Notes: generated by a model from the sequence alone, not told the origin. Counted from the stretch's first letter, positions 44,001-57,877 are shown. The stretch: DNA of 64,000 bases from Papilionanthe hookeriana x Papilionanthe teres (GCA_022702705.1 JAKZJZ010000056.1:94818-158817); one strand, 5' to 3'. A program made the numbers and translations.

Positions 44001-47000
44001 GTTTTGGAGTATTAATTATATTAAAAATAAAATAAAGGTTGAAAAATAAATTTTATATTTTTGAAAAATCTCTTTGATATAAGGGAAACCAGAGAACCAA
44101 TTTTTATAATTTTCTGATTTTTCTTTGATTTATTAGAATTATTTTAGGGAATGTTAAGAAAATTCATTTTTTTTAAATTCAAAAATTAATTTAGGCCTTT
44201 AAAATTCAATATCTTACCCTAGGGACTTAAGAAAAATATTTGGTTTGTTCCTAAATGATTATAATTCAAAATATGACATTTTGGTGATTTTTAATATTTT
44301 TGTGATTTTTATTATTTTTTAATTATTAAAAATATTAAAATAATGATAAAAATCAACTTTTTTTAGAAAATTGCAATTTTAATTTTCTTAAATTTCCTTG
44401 ATACCAGCAGAAGCTCCAAAACCATTTTTGTGAATTTTTGAAAAGTATTTTGTGAGTTATGAATTTTTAAAGTTCGATTTTATTCATGTGGCTTAATTAA
44501 CCCATTTCGTGGGGCTAACCAAGTCCAATTGATCTCAAATTTTTATGTAAAGTCCCTCTATCCCTAGAGGAAAGTGGAGAATAGTTTTCAAATCAATTTG
44601 ATGTGGGATTAACCCTAATTAATTAAAGTTCAATTTTGAGTGTTTTGGTCAATTAGGGTTATTCCAAGTGAACTAACTCAAAACCTATTTTTCCTAGGTT
44701 CCTCTGGTCACAAGAAACATCACCAAATTTTGCTAGAATTTATTTTTCAACATGCTAATTATTGGAATTAAAATACTCAAAACAGTAACATGAACTTGGA
44801 AAATCAATAACTTCTCATAGGGATGGCCTCTGACCTTGGAAAATTCAAGGAATGTTCCCAAGTTCGTAGGCTTCAAAAGCCCTATGGTCTCATGCCATGA
44901 TGAATTACCTATACAAATGGAGAATTAAAACAATGCAGAGAGTAAATAAATCATTAAAAATAAAATACTTAATGACATTACTTGATTTCTTTTCCACATT
45001 ATTCTCCTCTGTTCACTGAGCAAGAGGATATTTTTATTTTATTTTTAGGATTTTTCTACATAAAGTTATGCATTTTTCAAGTTCTAGTAATTAAATAAAT
45101 AGAAAAATAGCCTATTTTCCTACTTATCCACGCGGCGCCACGCCATCCTCGGCAGCTCCGAAAGGCCACACGGCGCGCTCTGATTCGGTGCAGCCATCCG
45201 ACTCAGCGCTCCAGGGGCCCGATGTATCGTTCTGTCTCCTCATACTGCTCAATCTGGATCGTCCACCCGCGCGTGTATCAAATGGACGACATCCATTCAT
45301 CGTCCCCAAGCCTCCTAGCCCGAGAACCGTTCACACTAAATCCTTAATATCTCACTCAATACTTAACAGATTTTTGTGTTCTTGTGCTCTATGGATTTGT
45401 CTTGAAGAGAAGAATACATCTATACAGTGATCATGCATTGAAATTAAGGCATTTGAAATGGAGAATCTCCAGAAGCTCGGGATGAAGAGTTAGCTCATAC
45501 CTTAACTCAAAGAAGTGTGGCTTCAATCTGTGGGTTGTGTCACCTTCGATTGGGTCCAAGCAAGCTCCAGATGAAGTCTCTTGGCCTGGTGAATTGTCTA
45601 GGTATGATTTTGACCAAGCCCAATCACAACCTTTGGAGTCTGGAACAGCTAGGTGGTCTGGAGAGGGGGCTTCCACTGGGGAACTCCTTCTCTTGGGTTG
45701 TACAGGTGTGGGTGAGTTTAATTTGATTTTGGTGGAGAATTTGGGGATGTCCTGGTTTCTGGGTGGAATTTCGGCCGAGAAATCGGGTTCGTTGATGTGG
45801 ATTATGACAAATTGTCACTCGGGGATCAATTGCTCTAAGTGTGGGGAGTAGTCCGGAACAACTTTGACAGAGTTTCCTTAAAGTTTATTTCAAGCACCTT
45901 ACTTGGCCGAGAGGAGGGGGTGTTTAAGTCAGAGAGGCCGGAGGGCCTCCTGTGGGGTTTAAGGGTCGGGATCAGCCGCTCTAGTGAGGAGAAGAACAGC
46001 CGCAATGGCCATTTGGAGTGAGGCAGCTCAACAAGGTGGAATTCCAAAATTGGCTCCTCCCAAGGTCTCACCCATGGTGTTTTCTCGGTGATCCAGCGGC
46101 CGGCTTGCAGTGCAAGGGTCACCCTCGTGTTCGTGTGAGTCGTGGCCGAGGTTTGTGCAAGCAATCGGCCAATGCCATGTGTAAAGAGCTTCGGATTAAA
46201 ATGGCATGGGGGAAGGTCAACTTTTGCTCGATTTGGTCCAAGCCATGATTTTGGGTTAGGTTCACCTCCCCACGGCCGATTCGGACCGAGGGAGGATCAT
46301 TTCGCATCAGCCTAGAAAGGGGTGGTGAAGTCCCCATCTAAAGTGATGTGGCTAATCTTGGTTTAGTGTGTAAAATGGAAGGGGTTAAAAAGCTTAATGT
46401 AGGATTAAGAAAGGGGGCCCTCCTTTTGTTACTTTGGGTATGGTCACATGTCAAACATCCCATGGCTTCATATGGCTTGTACATGGCTTGTCTTCGGCTC
46501 ACATATGGCTTCGGCAAGAGCTCGGTCAACTTTCATGGAAAGGGCTTTAGGAATTTTTGGAAATTTTGGGGTTATTTGATGGGATTTGGCATAATACCAT
46601 TTTTGGTTTGATTTTCATGATGGGTTTAAGCACTCGTGGAATGATATCAATTAAGTGAGGATGAGATGTGATTGTAATGTGGGCTTTAGGATGGGTTCGG
46701 GCTTATGAATTTGTAGAGTGGCTTTTAGAAAGGTTTAATGGAGTGGGCCTTTATGTTTAGCAATGGGCTTTTAGATGAAAATTTTTGCAAAGGGTCATGC
46801 CAAATAAATGTTGAGTTTAGTTTAAGGATGTGTCTTGAATGATTTGAAGCAAATTTGAGGTAGTTTGGAATTGAATCGGATAAATTCGGGTTCATTTGTA
46901 AATGGGCCAATGTAGGTCAAATTGGGCTAATTTTGGCTAATGTTGGGCTAGAGTTGAAATTGATGTAAAATTAATGTTGGGAAATGTTTATGGAAGTGTT

Positions 47001-48314
47001 TTAAAGAGGTTTTAACTTTGGTCGGGTTTTGGTTTCGGACTCGGGCTTATTCTGGGTTAGGTTCGGGTTTAGGTCAAAATTGGGCTTTTTGGTTTTGGGT
47101 TGAATTTGAGTGGAGTTCGGGTCCAAATTTTGGGCAAATCATGTTAGTGTTTTGTTTTTGGGGATGTTACTGAAGGTTTAGAAAAGGTTTAAGGTCAATC
47201 GGAGTCGAATCGGTTTGTCTCGGCTAAGTTCGAGTCATGGGTCCAAATTGGTCTTTAAGGTCAAAAGTGAAATTGATTCAAATGTCAATCAATATGGACT
47301 CGAATTTGGTCTAGATTGATATTCTGGATATTAAATTGAATTTTAGAATTGAATCGACCAAAATCGTGGTCAATCGGGTAGATTTGGCTCGACATTAGTT
47401 CACTGAGTTAAGAATGCCAAATTGGGGTTTTGGTAAAAGAGGGGTAAATTAAAAAAATTGGCTCATGGTGTAGTTGGACAAAAATGAAATCGGGAACATT
47501 TGGGATTTTTTAGAATTTTCTGGGAATTTTCTCGAATTTTTGGATTTTTTCGCTAAGAGGGGCATTTTGGGTATTTGGAGGGTATCGGGGGTTATTTTTG
47601 GAATTTTTTGTATTTTTGGTTATGGATGATCAATTTGATTGGTAAGGAAATGTTCAATGTTAATTTTTCGGGAATTTTGGGTGGTTTGGAAATTTTGGAG
47701 GATTCGGGCAATTTTGAGCGGCTTTTGCAGGTTCGATAGTGTAGGTCCCCGGGTCAAAAATTGAAATTTTGGAAGAATGAAGATTGATCAAATATGAGTG
47801 AAGTGGAATCACTTTGATTGAGCCATGAAGCCATGTTAAGCCTATATGAGCCATGAGAGGACTCATTTGAGGCATTCACTATGTTGTTCCTAACCCTCTT
47901 AGCGAGGGGCTTAGGGGTTAAGGTCCATCCATATGAATTACCTACATGAATCAAGGAGTTAAGTTGGGTATGGGTGTGGTTTTAGGATTTGGATTGTGTG
48001 TGTGAGAGTGTAGAGTATGAGTGTAGTGAGTGTGTAAGTCAACCCTCACTGCACAAGCCACCAAGGGTGGTCCTAAGGCCAAAGAGTCATATGTAGGAAC
48101 TCATCCTTTAAATCTTCACTTTTGATCTCAACCCTCTAGGTGATTAGGGGTCTACAATAAAGCTTGTGGGTTTTGCAGGGAGACAAGAAGTGGTTTAAAT
48201 TTCTAAAGGATGGGTCCCAATTCTAGTCCTCTAAGATAGTCAAAGGAAAAGCTTAAGGCTAGATCCTAAGCACTAAAGAGGGATGAGAAGACCTCATCAA
48301 AAATGAGGTCAACA
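41005..48314 (-). mobile_element. LTR2: complete 5' LTR of element D (7,310 bp)
   Basis: The plus strand runs TGTCGGCATA to GGTCAACA, bounded by the PBS on one side and Athila sequence on the other. It is collinear with LTR1 and LTR3, with a shorter AATTT block (43,135-43,340), the GC-rich island at 45,120-45,345 and the terminal hairpin at 48,290-48,310. No gene recognised inside. Confidence 0.9.
45115..45345 (-). promoter_or_regulatory. GC-rich island with TATA-like site: candidate LTR2 core promoter
   Basis: Equivalent of the LTR1 island. On the element strand the island ends in CCGCGTGGATAAGTAGG. The telobox-like part is changed in this copy. Confidence 0.35.
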
Positions 48315-48531
48315 CCAGGACTCCACTAGAGCCCTGTATTACTTGAGCAATTTATGTACCTGCATTTAAAGGTAACTCTGAGATCTAAAGATTATAATAT
48401 TTAATTGTTACTAAAATTAAAATTACGCTCCAAGTCAAGTTTTTGGCACTATTGTTGAGGATTTATATCTTTTAGTAGTGGTCTAGAATTCTTATATTTT
48501 TAAGTATATTTTAAATCGCGGATCAAGTTTT

Positions 48532-48549
48532 TGGCGCCGTTGCCAGGGA
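48532..48549 (+). promoter_or_regulatory. Athila primer-binding site (tRNA-Asp type)
   Basis: TGGCGCCGTTGCCAGGGA differs by one base from the classic Athila PBS TGGCGCCGTTGCCGGGGA. A degenerate second version (TCAAGTTTTTGGCACTATTG) sits about 90 bp upstream, at 48,438-48,457. Confidence 0.85.
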
Positions 48550-48558
48550 AATATTTAT

Positions 48559-48814
48559 TTGTTATGCGATTATAACATAATTAGAGTAACTGACAATTTA
48601 GGACTATTAGAAAACCTTTTTAATAGAATCGCAACTTATTTAGTTAATTGTTTACCGTGTACTAATTTCAATTGTATGCGTAAATTTAGTTCTGAATATC
48701 TTATACCCTACAATTCGAAAATAGAACGCACTGTTAGGAGAATTAGAAAACTAAGAAAAGAATCTATAAATTTTGAAACAATTGAAATCTACGTAAATAA
48801 CCAAAGAATAGAAA
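48559..48814 (+). other. Athila leader between PBS and gag
   Basis: Open for 97 codons from 48,559, but the text (NSKIERTVRRIRKLRKES) matches nothing I know. It may be leader or an upstream ORF. Confidence 0.3.
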
Positions 48815-50311
48815 ATGAACATCAATCTAGTACCATTAAGAGATTACGTTAACCCTACATTAGATGAAATTCACTTAACTATCCAAAATTCTGATGTATC
48901 TGCTAATTCATTTGAGCTTAAACCTGCAATTATCCAAATGGTACAAAATAATCAATTTGGTGGAACTTCAAATGAAGATCCTAATTTGCATCTTGTAGGT
49001 TTCTTAGAACTTTGTGCTACTTTTAAGTACGATAGAGTATCTCGATGATGCCGTCGTACTTCGACTCTTTCCTTTTTCGCTAAGGGATAAGGCTAAGGCT
49101 TGGTTAAATTCGTTAGCACTCGAATCTATTAGAACTTGGCGAGAAATTTCACAAAAATTCTTATCAAAATATTTTCCACCATCTAAGACTCGCTAAGCTT
49201 AGAAACGATATGACATCTCGGGAAAAATTTAAAGAACTTCTTAGAAATGTCCACATCATGCTTTACCAGATTAGGTTAATTATTCAAACATTTTATAATG
49301 GATTAAGTAGGATCTCTTAGATCTATAATTGACGCTGGTGGTGGATCACTAATGTCTAAACCTTTTGAAGAAGCCTATGTGTTAATAGAAGAAATGGCTA
49401 CCAATAACTTTCATTAGCCTACTGAAAGGGTAAACTCTATGAGAGTAGGCAGTATTCATGATTCAGATCCTTTAACTATGATAGTTTCTCAAATTGATAC
49501 TCTTTCAAAGAAAATAGATTAATACAGAATGAATCGTTCTCAAACACCTCCAGTGTTAGAAGAAAATTCATTAGGACAAATTGTAGATGCTCAATCTTCA
49601 TATGAAACTATAAATGTAATAAATAATAGACAAAATAATCCTTATTCAAATTATTATAATCCAAGTTGGAAGAATCATCCAAATTTTAATTGGAATAACC
49701 AAAATAATAATGTTAATCATCAGTGAGGGAACAATCCAATAAACCCATTAGGAAATATAAATAATCAAGGTAATTCTAATTACAGACCTTCTAATCCACC
49801 AGGTTTTTATAATAATTCACAATTCAATGAGAAGAAGTTGTCTATGGAAGAATTAATTTTGAATATGGGTAATCAATTACAAAATCAAGGAAATGCTATA
49901 AAAAACATAAAAAAACAATTAAGGAAAATTGCTTCAGCACTAAGCAATAGACCTGCTGGTACTTTATCTAGTAATGTTGAAGTAAATCCAAAAGATCAAA
50001 GAAAAGAACAAATCAAAGTTATTCAATTAAGAAGTGGAAAAGAGTTGGAAATAAGAGTTCAAAAAGAAACTGTAGTTGAAAAGGAAAAAGAAGAAACAGA
50101 TGGAGAAAACGAACGTTTATATCCTGATTTTCCTCTGAAACCTATGAAAATTACTATTGGAAAACCACCTCCACCATTTCCTCAAAGATTAAAGCAATAA
50201 GATAAAGGAAAAAGATTTGCTAAATTTTTAGACATTTTGAAAAAATTGTTAATAAATATTCTTTTTTGGAAGCTTTAGAACAAATGCCTGATTATGTTAA
50301 ATTTATGAAGG
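48815..50311 (+). pseudogene. Athila Gag and pre-protease region
   Basis: The start ATG at 48,815 gives MNINLVPLRDYVNPTLDEIH. Then come SFELKPAIIQMVQNNQFGG, SNEDPNLHLVGFLELC, and in the next frame VLRLFPFSLRDKAKAWLNSL and EISQKFLSKYFPPSK: the Athila capsid signature. Further on come IIDAGGGSLMSK, FEEAYVLIEEMATNN, an Asn-rich linker, KVIQLRSGKELE, and PPPPFPQRLKQ leading to FLEALEQMPDYVKF. Frameshifts occur at about 49,020 and 49,195, with stops near 49,418, 49,520, 49,725 and 50,200. The AT-rich codon use differs from the Tat elements around it. Confidence 0.85.
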
Positions 50312-50397
50312 TGTCAGCATATTTTTAGGTCGAGTGTCGTATTTTGAAAAGGAGGTCGCCTACGTAAATTGTCGACGAATTTTAGATTTTAAATTTG

Positions 50398-50401
<4 letters not shown>

Positions 50402-50443
<42 letters not shown>
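50402..50443. repeat. (TA)n microsatellite in LTR3
   Basis: About 21 TA units near the element-3' end of LTR3. The same place in LTR1 and LTR2 has only TTTAAATAAATAA or TATGTATATATG, so it expanded in this copy. Confidence 0.97.
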
Positions 50444-50448
<5 letters not shown>

Positions 50449-52571
50449 AGAAAGTAGCATTTGATTTTGAAAATAATTTTAAGTTCGAAAATTTTAAGAT
50501 ATGAACTCAAACTCGATCTCACATCTCAAATAGTTTATATAAACGAGCACCACATCACAAACCGTGTATCTATCCCAAAGAATAGACACACCGCTTCGAT
50601 AATGGGACTCAATTAAATAAACTAGAAGATTTGTGACATCCGTTTGGTCCGCGAACCAATTTTATAAGCCGACAAGTTCCCCCGCTTAATATGAAAGCAT
50701 TAAACAGGGTTTATATTACCTGGGTTCTTAAAATTCCCTATAAGGGCAAGCCCCTATAGTTAATTACGTCTTAAATGACGGGAGTCACTTAAGAAAACTC
50801 TCAATAATAATCAGTAATTCTGCTTTCAAGAATTTCAAAGTTTAAGTTTTCAAAGGATTGAATTTTGGAATTTCAATAGGGAATGAATCAAGTTTGAAAT
50901 ATTTTATTTTGGGGATTCAAAGGAAGAAAGGTAGGAGAAATCACAGCATTCGAAGCGAACTTCGGTAATTTCCCAACTATCCTATTGTTTGTCTTGGATT
51001 TAGGAAAGTCCTAATGTTATCCGATATTTCAATCTCGCCAATTTTGATTAATTTGGACTTATATTTGTATGATAAAATCATACAAATAAATTTCGAAGAT
51101 GTGAGGGTTTATGTCGTATCAAACGACTACCTCGTAGTCCTAAGACCGGTTAGGGATTAATTTACATGACATGATCATGCAAATGCCTAACGAAGAGTCG
51201 AGGATTTATGTTACACTAGTGCAAACTACCTTGAAATCCTATGGCTTAGTTATTTAATTCTAAGAAGGTTTTGCTCGATGTAGACTCGCTTTTACCGATG
51301 ACGATGGCCGTGTCGCCCACCACGCTTCGAGCTCCTCGTTGTCGCAGAGGTTTAGTTATAGAAGTCATAAATTAGGAGATGAGAAAAGTGTTTTGGTTTA
51401 GAGAAAATCTTAATTTCCAAGTGTTTTTAATATTTTATTTAAAACAAATCTTAAAGTCGATTATAACAACACCGGTTAAGATCCCACTGCTCCATCCTTC
51501 CAAAGATAGCTATTTTTATCTGATTCACTTAGTCCGTATGAATTTGCTAAACTCAACCGAATGAGTTCCACACTTTCATTTAGACCGCTGGAAATCCCGT
51601 TAGCAACACGTAGGTTACATCATCCGAGGTATTCCCGATCATCCAACAAGACGTTTTAATTTAGTTGTAATTGTAGTTTTGTGTTCCGTTTGTGATTAAA
51701 TTTTGAATTGTTTTATATTTTCGAAATGTTGTGGCGGTGAATTTTATCTTGTAATGACTTTTAATTTAGTTTTAGTTTCAGCTTTAGGGACTATCCTAAA
51801 AGTGTGGGTTTTCATGCAACAGTTGTTTATCATGCAAGAAAAGTAAGTGCGATGCGATTAAATAAATTGCAATAAAGTAAATTGCAACAAAATAAAAGCG
51901 TACCTGGAGGATCTTCCCGTCAACCCAAGCTACACTTAAACACAAATTAGAATATTTAAGCAAGTTCCTAGGTAAAGCTAAGGGAAGGGTTATGGTTTTC
52001 TACCAAATTCCTAATCCTATAGCTAGTCATTTCCTATGACGTCTAGGTTCTTGTATTTCGATTTCGAGGACGATTTTCTTCATCAAAGAACAATTAAGTC
52101 CAATTGTTCTTATAAATATCCTATCATATTGAGGAAGTGCTTAAGAAGGATCTTAAACATCTTTTCAATACTGATAGGATTGTTTTAAGTCCAAATAGAT
52201 TTAATCAATCAGGTGAAGTAATCGTCCGAGGTTTAGTTAAGTTTTGTTGTTATCTTACTCAGCGAACTAGGACATTTGAATATCTTATAAGTGAAGTAAT
52301 ATTTCATTTAACGTTCTGTTTAAGAGTTATGGTAACCAAAGCTTTCGAGGGCAAATCGGTGTTCAAATGGTTTCGTGATTTAATTTAATTTCAAGCTATC
52401 TGGTTTAAATTTGAATAGTTGTTCAAGTCGCTTTATTTTGAATTTCTTTATGTCTTAGTGTGATGTTATTATTATTTTTTTTATTCAATTTAATTTAACT
52501 TTAATTTTGGTTTAGCTTTTAATTTTAATTTAATTTATTTAATTTAAATTAATTTTAAATTTATCTTGATT

Positions 52572-52606
<35 letters not shown>

Positions 52607-54684
52607 CTTAATTTAATTCAATTTAGTTTGATTTGATATACTTTAATTTAATTTAATTTAATTTGATTTAATTTAATTTGATTTAATTTAATTTAATTTA
52701 ATTTAATATGTTTTAATTTAATTTTATTTAATTAATTTAGTTTAATTTGATTTAATTTTATATGTTTTAATTTAATTTTATTTAATTAATTTATTTAATT
52801 TGATTTAATTTAATATGTTTTAATTTGATTTTTTTTAATTTTATTCAATTTAAATTTTAATTTAATCATATTTTTAATTTTAATTTAATTGAAATTTTAA
52901 AAGGGTTTAATTTAAATAATTTAACTTTAATTTAATTTAATGATTAAGTCTTTTAACATTTTAAATTTTAAACTTGGATTATCATTTTAATTAGGAATTA
53001 AATATTATGGAGATGATTAATTTAGGGATTCTTAAATTAAAGAACAAATCTCTTCCTAATAATATCCCTATTTTAATAATTCCAATTTTATTATTCTTCC
53101 AAATTTAATCAATTATTTAATTAAGGTTTATTTTAATTATTTTCACATTGTTTGGTAGGTTTCTACTCTTTAATTATTTAAATTCCAATCATCCAAATCA
53201 TATTAGGATCATATATTTTACTCTTTAATTTTATTAAGCCTAAAGTTTTAATTAAAGGTTAAAACTTTAATTACCATTTTTCCCTTCAAGCTTAATAATT
53301 CCATAACTCACTAAATCGAGCTTAAATGAACTTAAAATTTTTATGTGACTTCACTCTTATGTCAATAAAGACATGAGAGGAGAAAATGTGATTTTTCTGT
53401 ATTTAATTTATTTATGTAATTATTTTTGGTGGAAAATGGGGATTTCCAAGAAAAATTTAATAATATGACCAAGGGAAAGTTTCTGTCCTTAAGAAAATTA
53501 TGGGACATTCATAATGACCAGAGGACCACTTGGACAAATTTTGGTGATTTTTTGAATTATATTATTTTTATTATAATTATTTTGAGTTTTGGAGTATTAA
53601 TTAATTTAAAAATAAAATAAAGGTTGAAAAATAAATTTTATATTTTTCAAAAATCTCTTTGATATCAAGGAAATCAGAGAATCAATTTTTACAATTTTCT
53701 AATTTTTCTTTGATTTCTTAGAATTATTTTAGTGGAAATGCTAAAAAATACATTTTTTTAATTTTAAAATTACCTTAGGGCTTTAAAATTTAATATATCA
53801 TCAAATAGACCTAAGAAAAATATGGGGTTTATTCCTAAGTGATTAGAATTCAAAATGTGACATTTTAGTGAATTTTATTATTTTTGTGATTTTTATTATT
53901 TTTTATTTATTAAAATATTAAAATAATGCAAAAAATTAACTTTTTTAGAAAATTGCAATTTTATTTTTCTTAAATTCCCCGATATCAGTAGAGACTCCAA
54001 AACCAATTTGGTGAATTTTTGAAAAGTATTTTGAAAGTTATGAATTTTTAAAGTTTAAAATGGCTAAATCGGCTTAATCAACCCATTTAAGTAGGCTAAC
54101 CAAGTCCAATCGACTTCAAATTTTTATGGTGGGTTCCTCTGATCCTAAAGGTTAGTGGAAAATTGATTTCAAGCCAATTTGATGTATGATTAGCTCTAAT
54201 TAATTAAGGACCTATTTTGGGTGTTTAGGCCAATTAGGGTTATTCCAAGTGAATTAATTTAAAACCTATTTTTCCTAGGGTCCTCTCGGTCATAAGAAAC
54301 ATCACCAAATTTTTCTAGAATTTATTTCATAACATACTAATTATTGGATTTAAAATACTCGAAACAAGAATATGAATTTGAAAAATCAATAAATTCTCAT
54401 AGGATGGCTCTCGACTTTGGAAAATTCAGTGAATGTTCCCAAATTCGCAGGCTTCAAAAGCCTTATGGTCTCATGCCATGGTGAATTTCCTATATGCATG
54501 GAGAATTAAAACAATGCACAGGGTAAATAAATCATTAAAAATAAAATACTTGATGAAATTAAATGATTTATTTTCCACATTATTCTCCTCTGTTCACTGA
54601 GCAAGAGGGTATTTTTATTTTATTTTTCTTATTTTCCTACACAAAGTTATGCATTTTTGAAGTTTAGTGGAATTAAATAAATAA

Positions 54685-54920
54685 AAAAACCCTAATTTCC
54701 TACTTATCCACGCGGCGCCACGCCATCCTCTGCAGCCTCCGAAACGCCGCGTGTCGTGTTGCCATTCGGCGCCGCCATCCAACTCGCCGCTCCGGGGCCC
54801 GCCGTATCGTTCCATCTCCTCATCCGCGCGATCCCGGCCGTCCGTCCGCGCGTGTATGGAATGAACCGCATCCGTTCATCGTCCCCAAGCGTCCTCACCC
54901 GAGAGCCGTCCACACTAAAA
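54685..54920 (-). promoter_or_regulatory. GC-rich island with TATA-like site: candidate LTR3 core promoter
   Basis: Same layout as in LTR1 and LTR2. A telobox-like AAACCCTAA lies on the plus strand at about 54,687-54,695. Confidence 0.38.
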
Positions 54921-57877
54921 CCCTAAGAGCTCACTCATTTCTCAACGGATTTTCGTGTTCTTGTAGCTTCTACGGATTCGTCTCGAAGAGACGAATACAT
55001 CTATACGGTGATCATGCATCGAAATTAAAGCATTTGAAATGGAGAATCTCCGTAAGCTTCGGGATGAAGAATTAGCTCATACCTTTGCTCGTAGAAGTGC
55101 GGCTTCAATCCGAGGGTCGTGTCACCTTCGATCGGATCCCGAACAAGCTCCGCATGAAGTCTCTCGGTCCGGTGAATCACCTAGTATGATTTCGACCAAG
55201 CCCGATCACAAAGCTCGGAGTCCGGAACAGATGGGTGGCCCGGAGAGGGAGCTTTTGCCGGCGGACTCCTTCCCTCGGTCTCGGTGAAGGTGTAGGACCA
55301 ATCAATTCGAGGATTGATCCACTGCGGAGAAGTGTCCCGGTTTTCGGTGGAATTTCGGCCGAGAAATCGGGTTCTCATGGTGGGGATTAGTGGCAAATTG
55401 TCACCTGGGATCAACTGCTCTAAGTATGGAGAGTGTTCGGAATAATTTTGCAGGTGGTTTCGCAAGATCCGGTTCACGCACTTCCCATGGCCGAGAGGGG
55501 GTGGTGTTTAAATCAGAGAGGGCGGAGGGCCTCCCGTGGGGAGTTGAGAGCTCGGGATCACTCGCTTCTGCAAGAGAAGAACAGCCTACAATGGCCACCT
55601 GGGATGGGGCAGCCAACAGTGAGAATTCCAAGCTCGGGCTAACATGCGAGCTCTCGCCTGGTGGTTTCCGGCACCGTGGTGGCTAGCCTGGCCAGTGGTC
55701 GTCACCCTCAAGGTCGTGGAGGTCTGAGGTTGGGTCGGGCTTAGTGCAACTAATCGGATCGGCCATGTGTAAAGGGCTTGATTTAGATGGAATGGGGGAG
55801 GAGCTAATTTTGGGTCCAAGTGGGTCCAAGTCATGGATTTAGGCTCGATTCACCCTCCAAGGCCTCGATTTTGGGCTAAGGGAATCGTGTAAGTCAACTA
55901 GCTTAGTGGGGAGAAGTCACCATCTAAGTACATTTATGTTTAATCAAGATTTAAGAGTCATGAAAAGGCTTAATCACCCTTAAGGGAATCATTAAAGGAC
56001 TCCCTCCCTTTGCCAAAAATTACATGGTGATGTGTAAAGTGGCCGCCATGGCTTCGTATATGGCTTGTGCATGGCTTCATGGCTCCATTTGGCTTGGGGC
56101 AAAGCTTAGTCAATTTCATGGAAGTAGATTTTAGAATCTTGGCATTTTTGGTGGAAATTTGGATGAAGCTTGATTTGGAATGGTTTAATGATGATTTTGA
56201 AACTTAGGGGTGATATCAATTAAAGGTATGATGAAAAGAAATTGCCATGTGGGCTTTAGGGCCAATCTCGGGCTTTTGTATTCAGTGGAAATGAGCTTTA
56301 GAATGGTTTAGGAAAGTGGGCCTTTAGGTTTGAAAACAAATTGGTGGATGGAAATTTGTGAAGGATTGGGCCAAACAAATGTCGGGTTTAGCTCATGGAT
56401 GTGTTATGAGTGATTTCAAGCAAGTCGGGAGTGATTTCGGCTCGAATCGGTCGACTTCGGGCTTCTTCAGTGAATGGGCCAATATAGGTCAAATTGGGCT
56501 AACTTGGGCCAATGTTGGGCTAGGGTTGAAATTGATGTAAAATAAATGTTGGGAAATGTTTATGGGAGTGTTTCAAAGAAGTTTTGGCTTTGGTTGGGTT
56601 TTGATTTGGGGTTCGGGGTTTATTCGGGTTAGGTTCGGGTTTAGGTCAAAATTGGGCCTTTTAGCTTTGGGTTGAATTCGAGTGGGGTTTGGGTCTAAAT
56701 TTTGGGTAAATCATGTTAGTGTTTTGTTTGTGGGGATGCTAAGGAAGGTTTAGAAAAGGTTTGGGGTTAATTGGAGTCGAATCAAGTTAGTTAGGATTAG
56801 GTTCTGGGTCATGGGTCCAAATCGGGCTTTAAGGCCAAAAGTGAAATTGGATTCAAATGTCAATCAAATTAGACTTGCATTTGGTCTAGATTGGTGTTAG
56901 GAATGTTGAATTGAAGTTTAGAATTGAATTGGACCAGAATTTGGGTCAATCGGGTAGTTTGGCTTCGACATTAGGTTCATTTTGGGCTAAATGACCAAAT
57001 CGGGGTTTTGACAAAAGTAGTGTAAATTGACAAAATTGGCCCATGGTGTAGTTGAACAAAATGTAATCGGGAATATTTGGGATTTTTTGGAATTTTCTCG
57101 GGAATTTTCTGAATTTTTGGATTTTCGGGTCAAGAGGGGTATTTCGTTGGGTATTCGGAGGGTATCGGGAGGTATTTTTGGAATTTTTGATATTTTCGGC
57201 TATGAATGATCAATTTGAGTAATGTGGAAATGTTCGGGATTGGTTTGGAGGAATTTTGGGTGATTTGAAAATTTTGGGTAATTTCAAGCGGCTTGGGTAA
57301 GTTAAAGTGTGTAGGGTCCCTGGGTCAAAAATCGAAAATTTGGAAAATGAAGATCGAGTAATCGTAAGTGGAATGAAATCATTTTGGTTGAGCCATGAAG
57401 CCATATCAAGCCCACATGAGCCATGAAGGGACTTATTTCGAGGCATTCATTATGTTGTTCCTAACCCTCTTAGCCAAGGGCCTGTGGGTTAAGGACCATC
57501 CATGCGAATCACCTTCATGAGTCATGAGGTCAAGTCGGGTAAAGGTGTGGTTTTGTGGAGGTGTGTGAAAGTGTAGTGTATAAGTGTAGTGTGTGTGTAA
57601 GTCAGCCCTTCACTGCACCAGTGCCACCTGCAGGTAGTCCTAAGGCCAAAGAGTCCTATAGAACTCATCCTTTAAACTTCCACATTCGATTTCAACCCTC
57701 TAGTGATTAGGGGTCTAGCGCTAAGCTTCAGGAGTTTGCAGGAGTTAAGAAGTGGTTTGAAATTCTAGGTGGTGGGTCCCAATTCTAATCCTCTAGGATA
57801 GTCAAAGGAAAAGCCTAAGGCTATATCCTAAGTACTAAAGAGAAGAAGAGAAGACCTCATCAAAAATGAGGTCAACA

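Larger units (their letters stand above)
37319..48314 (-). mobile_element. Element D: 5' part of a Tat/Ogre-type retrotransposon (gag, ORF1, PBS, 5' LTR)
   Basis: The minus-strand order is LTR2, PBS, leader, ORF1, gag, and the start of the gag-protease linker, then a break at 37,318 into the LTR of C. Its Gag overlaps the region present in C, so C and D are two separate copies and not halves of a single inverted one. Confidence 0.85.
48315..50311 (+). mobile_element. Athila-lineage Ty3 fragment: LTR end, PBS, gag
   Basis: A different retrotransposon lineage on the plus strand, cut on the left by element D and on the right by element E. It contains a possible 5' LTR end (48,315-48,525), an Athila-type PBS, Gag, and the start of the region before the protease. 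The last readable text is EALEQMPDYVKF, which stops mid-protein at the border of LTR3, so E inserted here. Confidence 0.88.
50312..57877 (-). mobile_element. LTR3: complete 3' LTR of element E (7,566 bp)
   Basis: Plus strand TGTCAGCATA to GGTCAACA. It is collinear with LTR1 and LTR2. It has a private TA-dinucleotide run, an AATTT-rich block (52,490-52,900), the GC-rich island (54,708-54,920) and the terminal hairpin (57,853-57,873). Its left end interrupts Athila coding text and its right end is followed by the candidate polypurine tract. No gene recognised inside. Confidence 0.9.
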
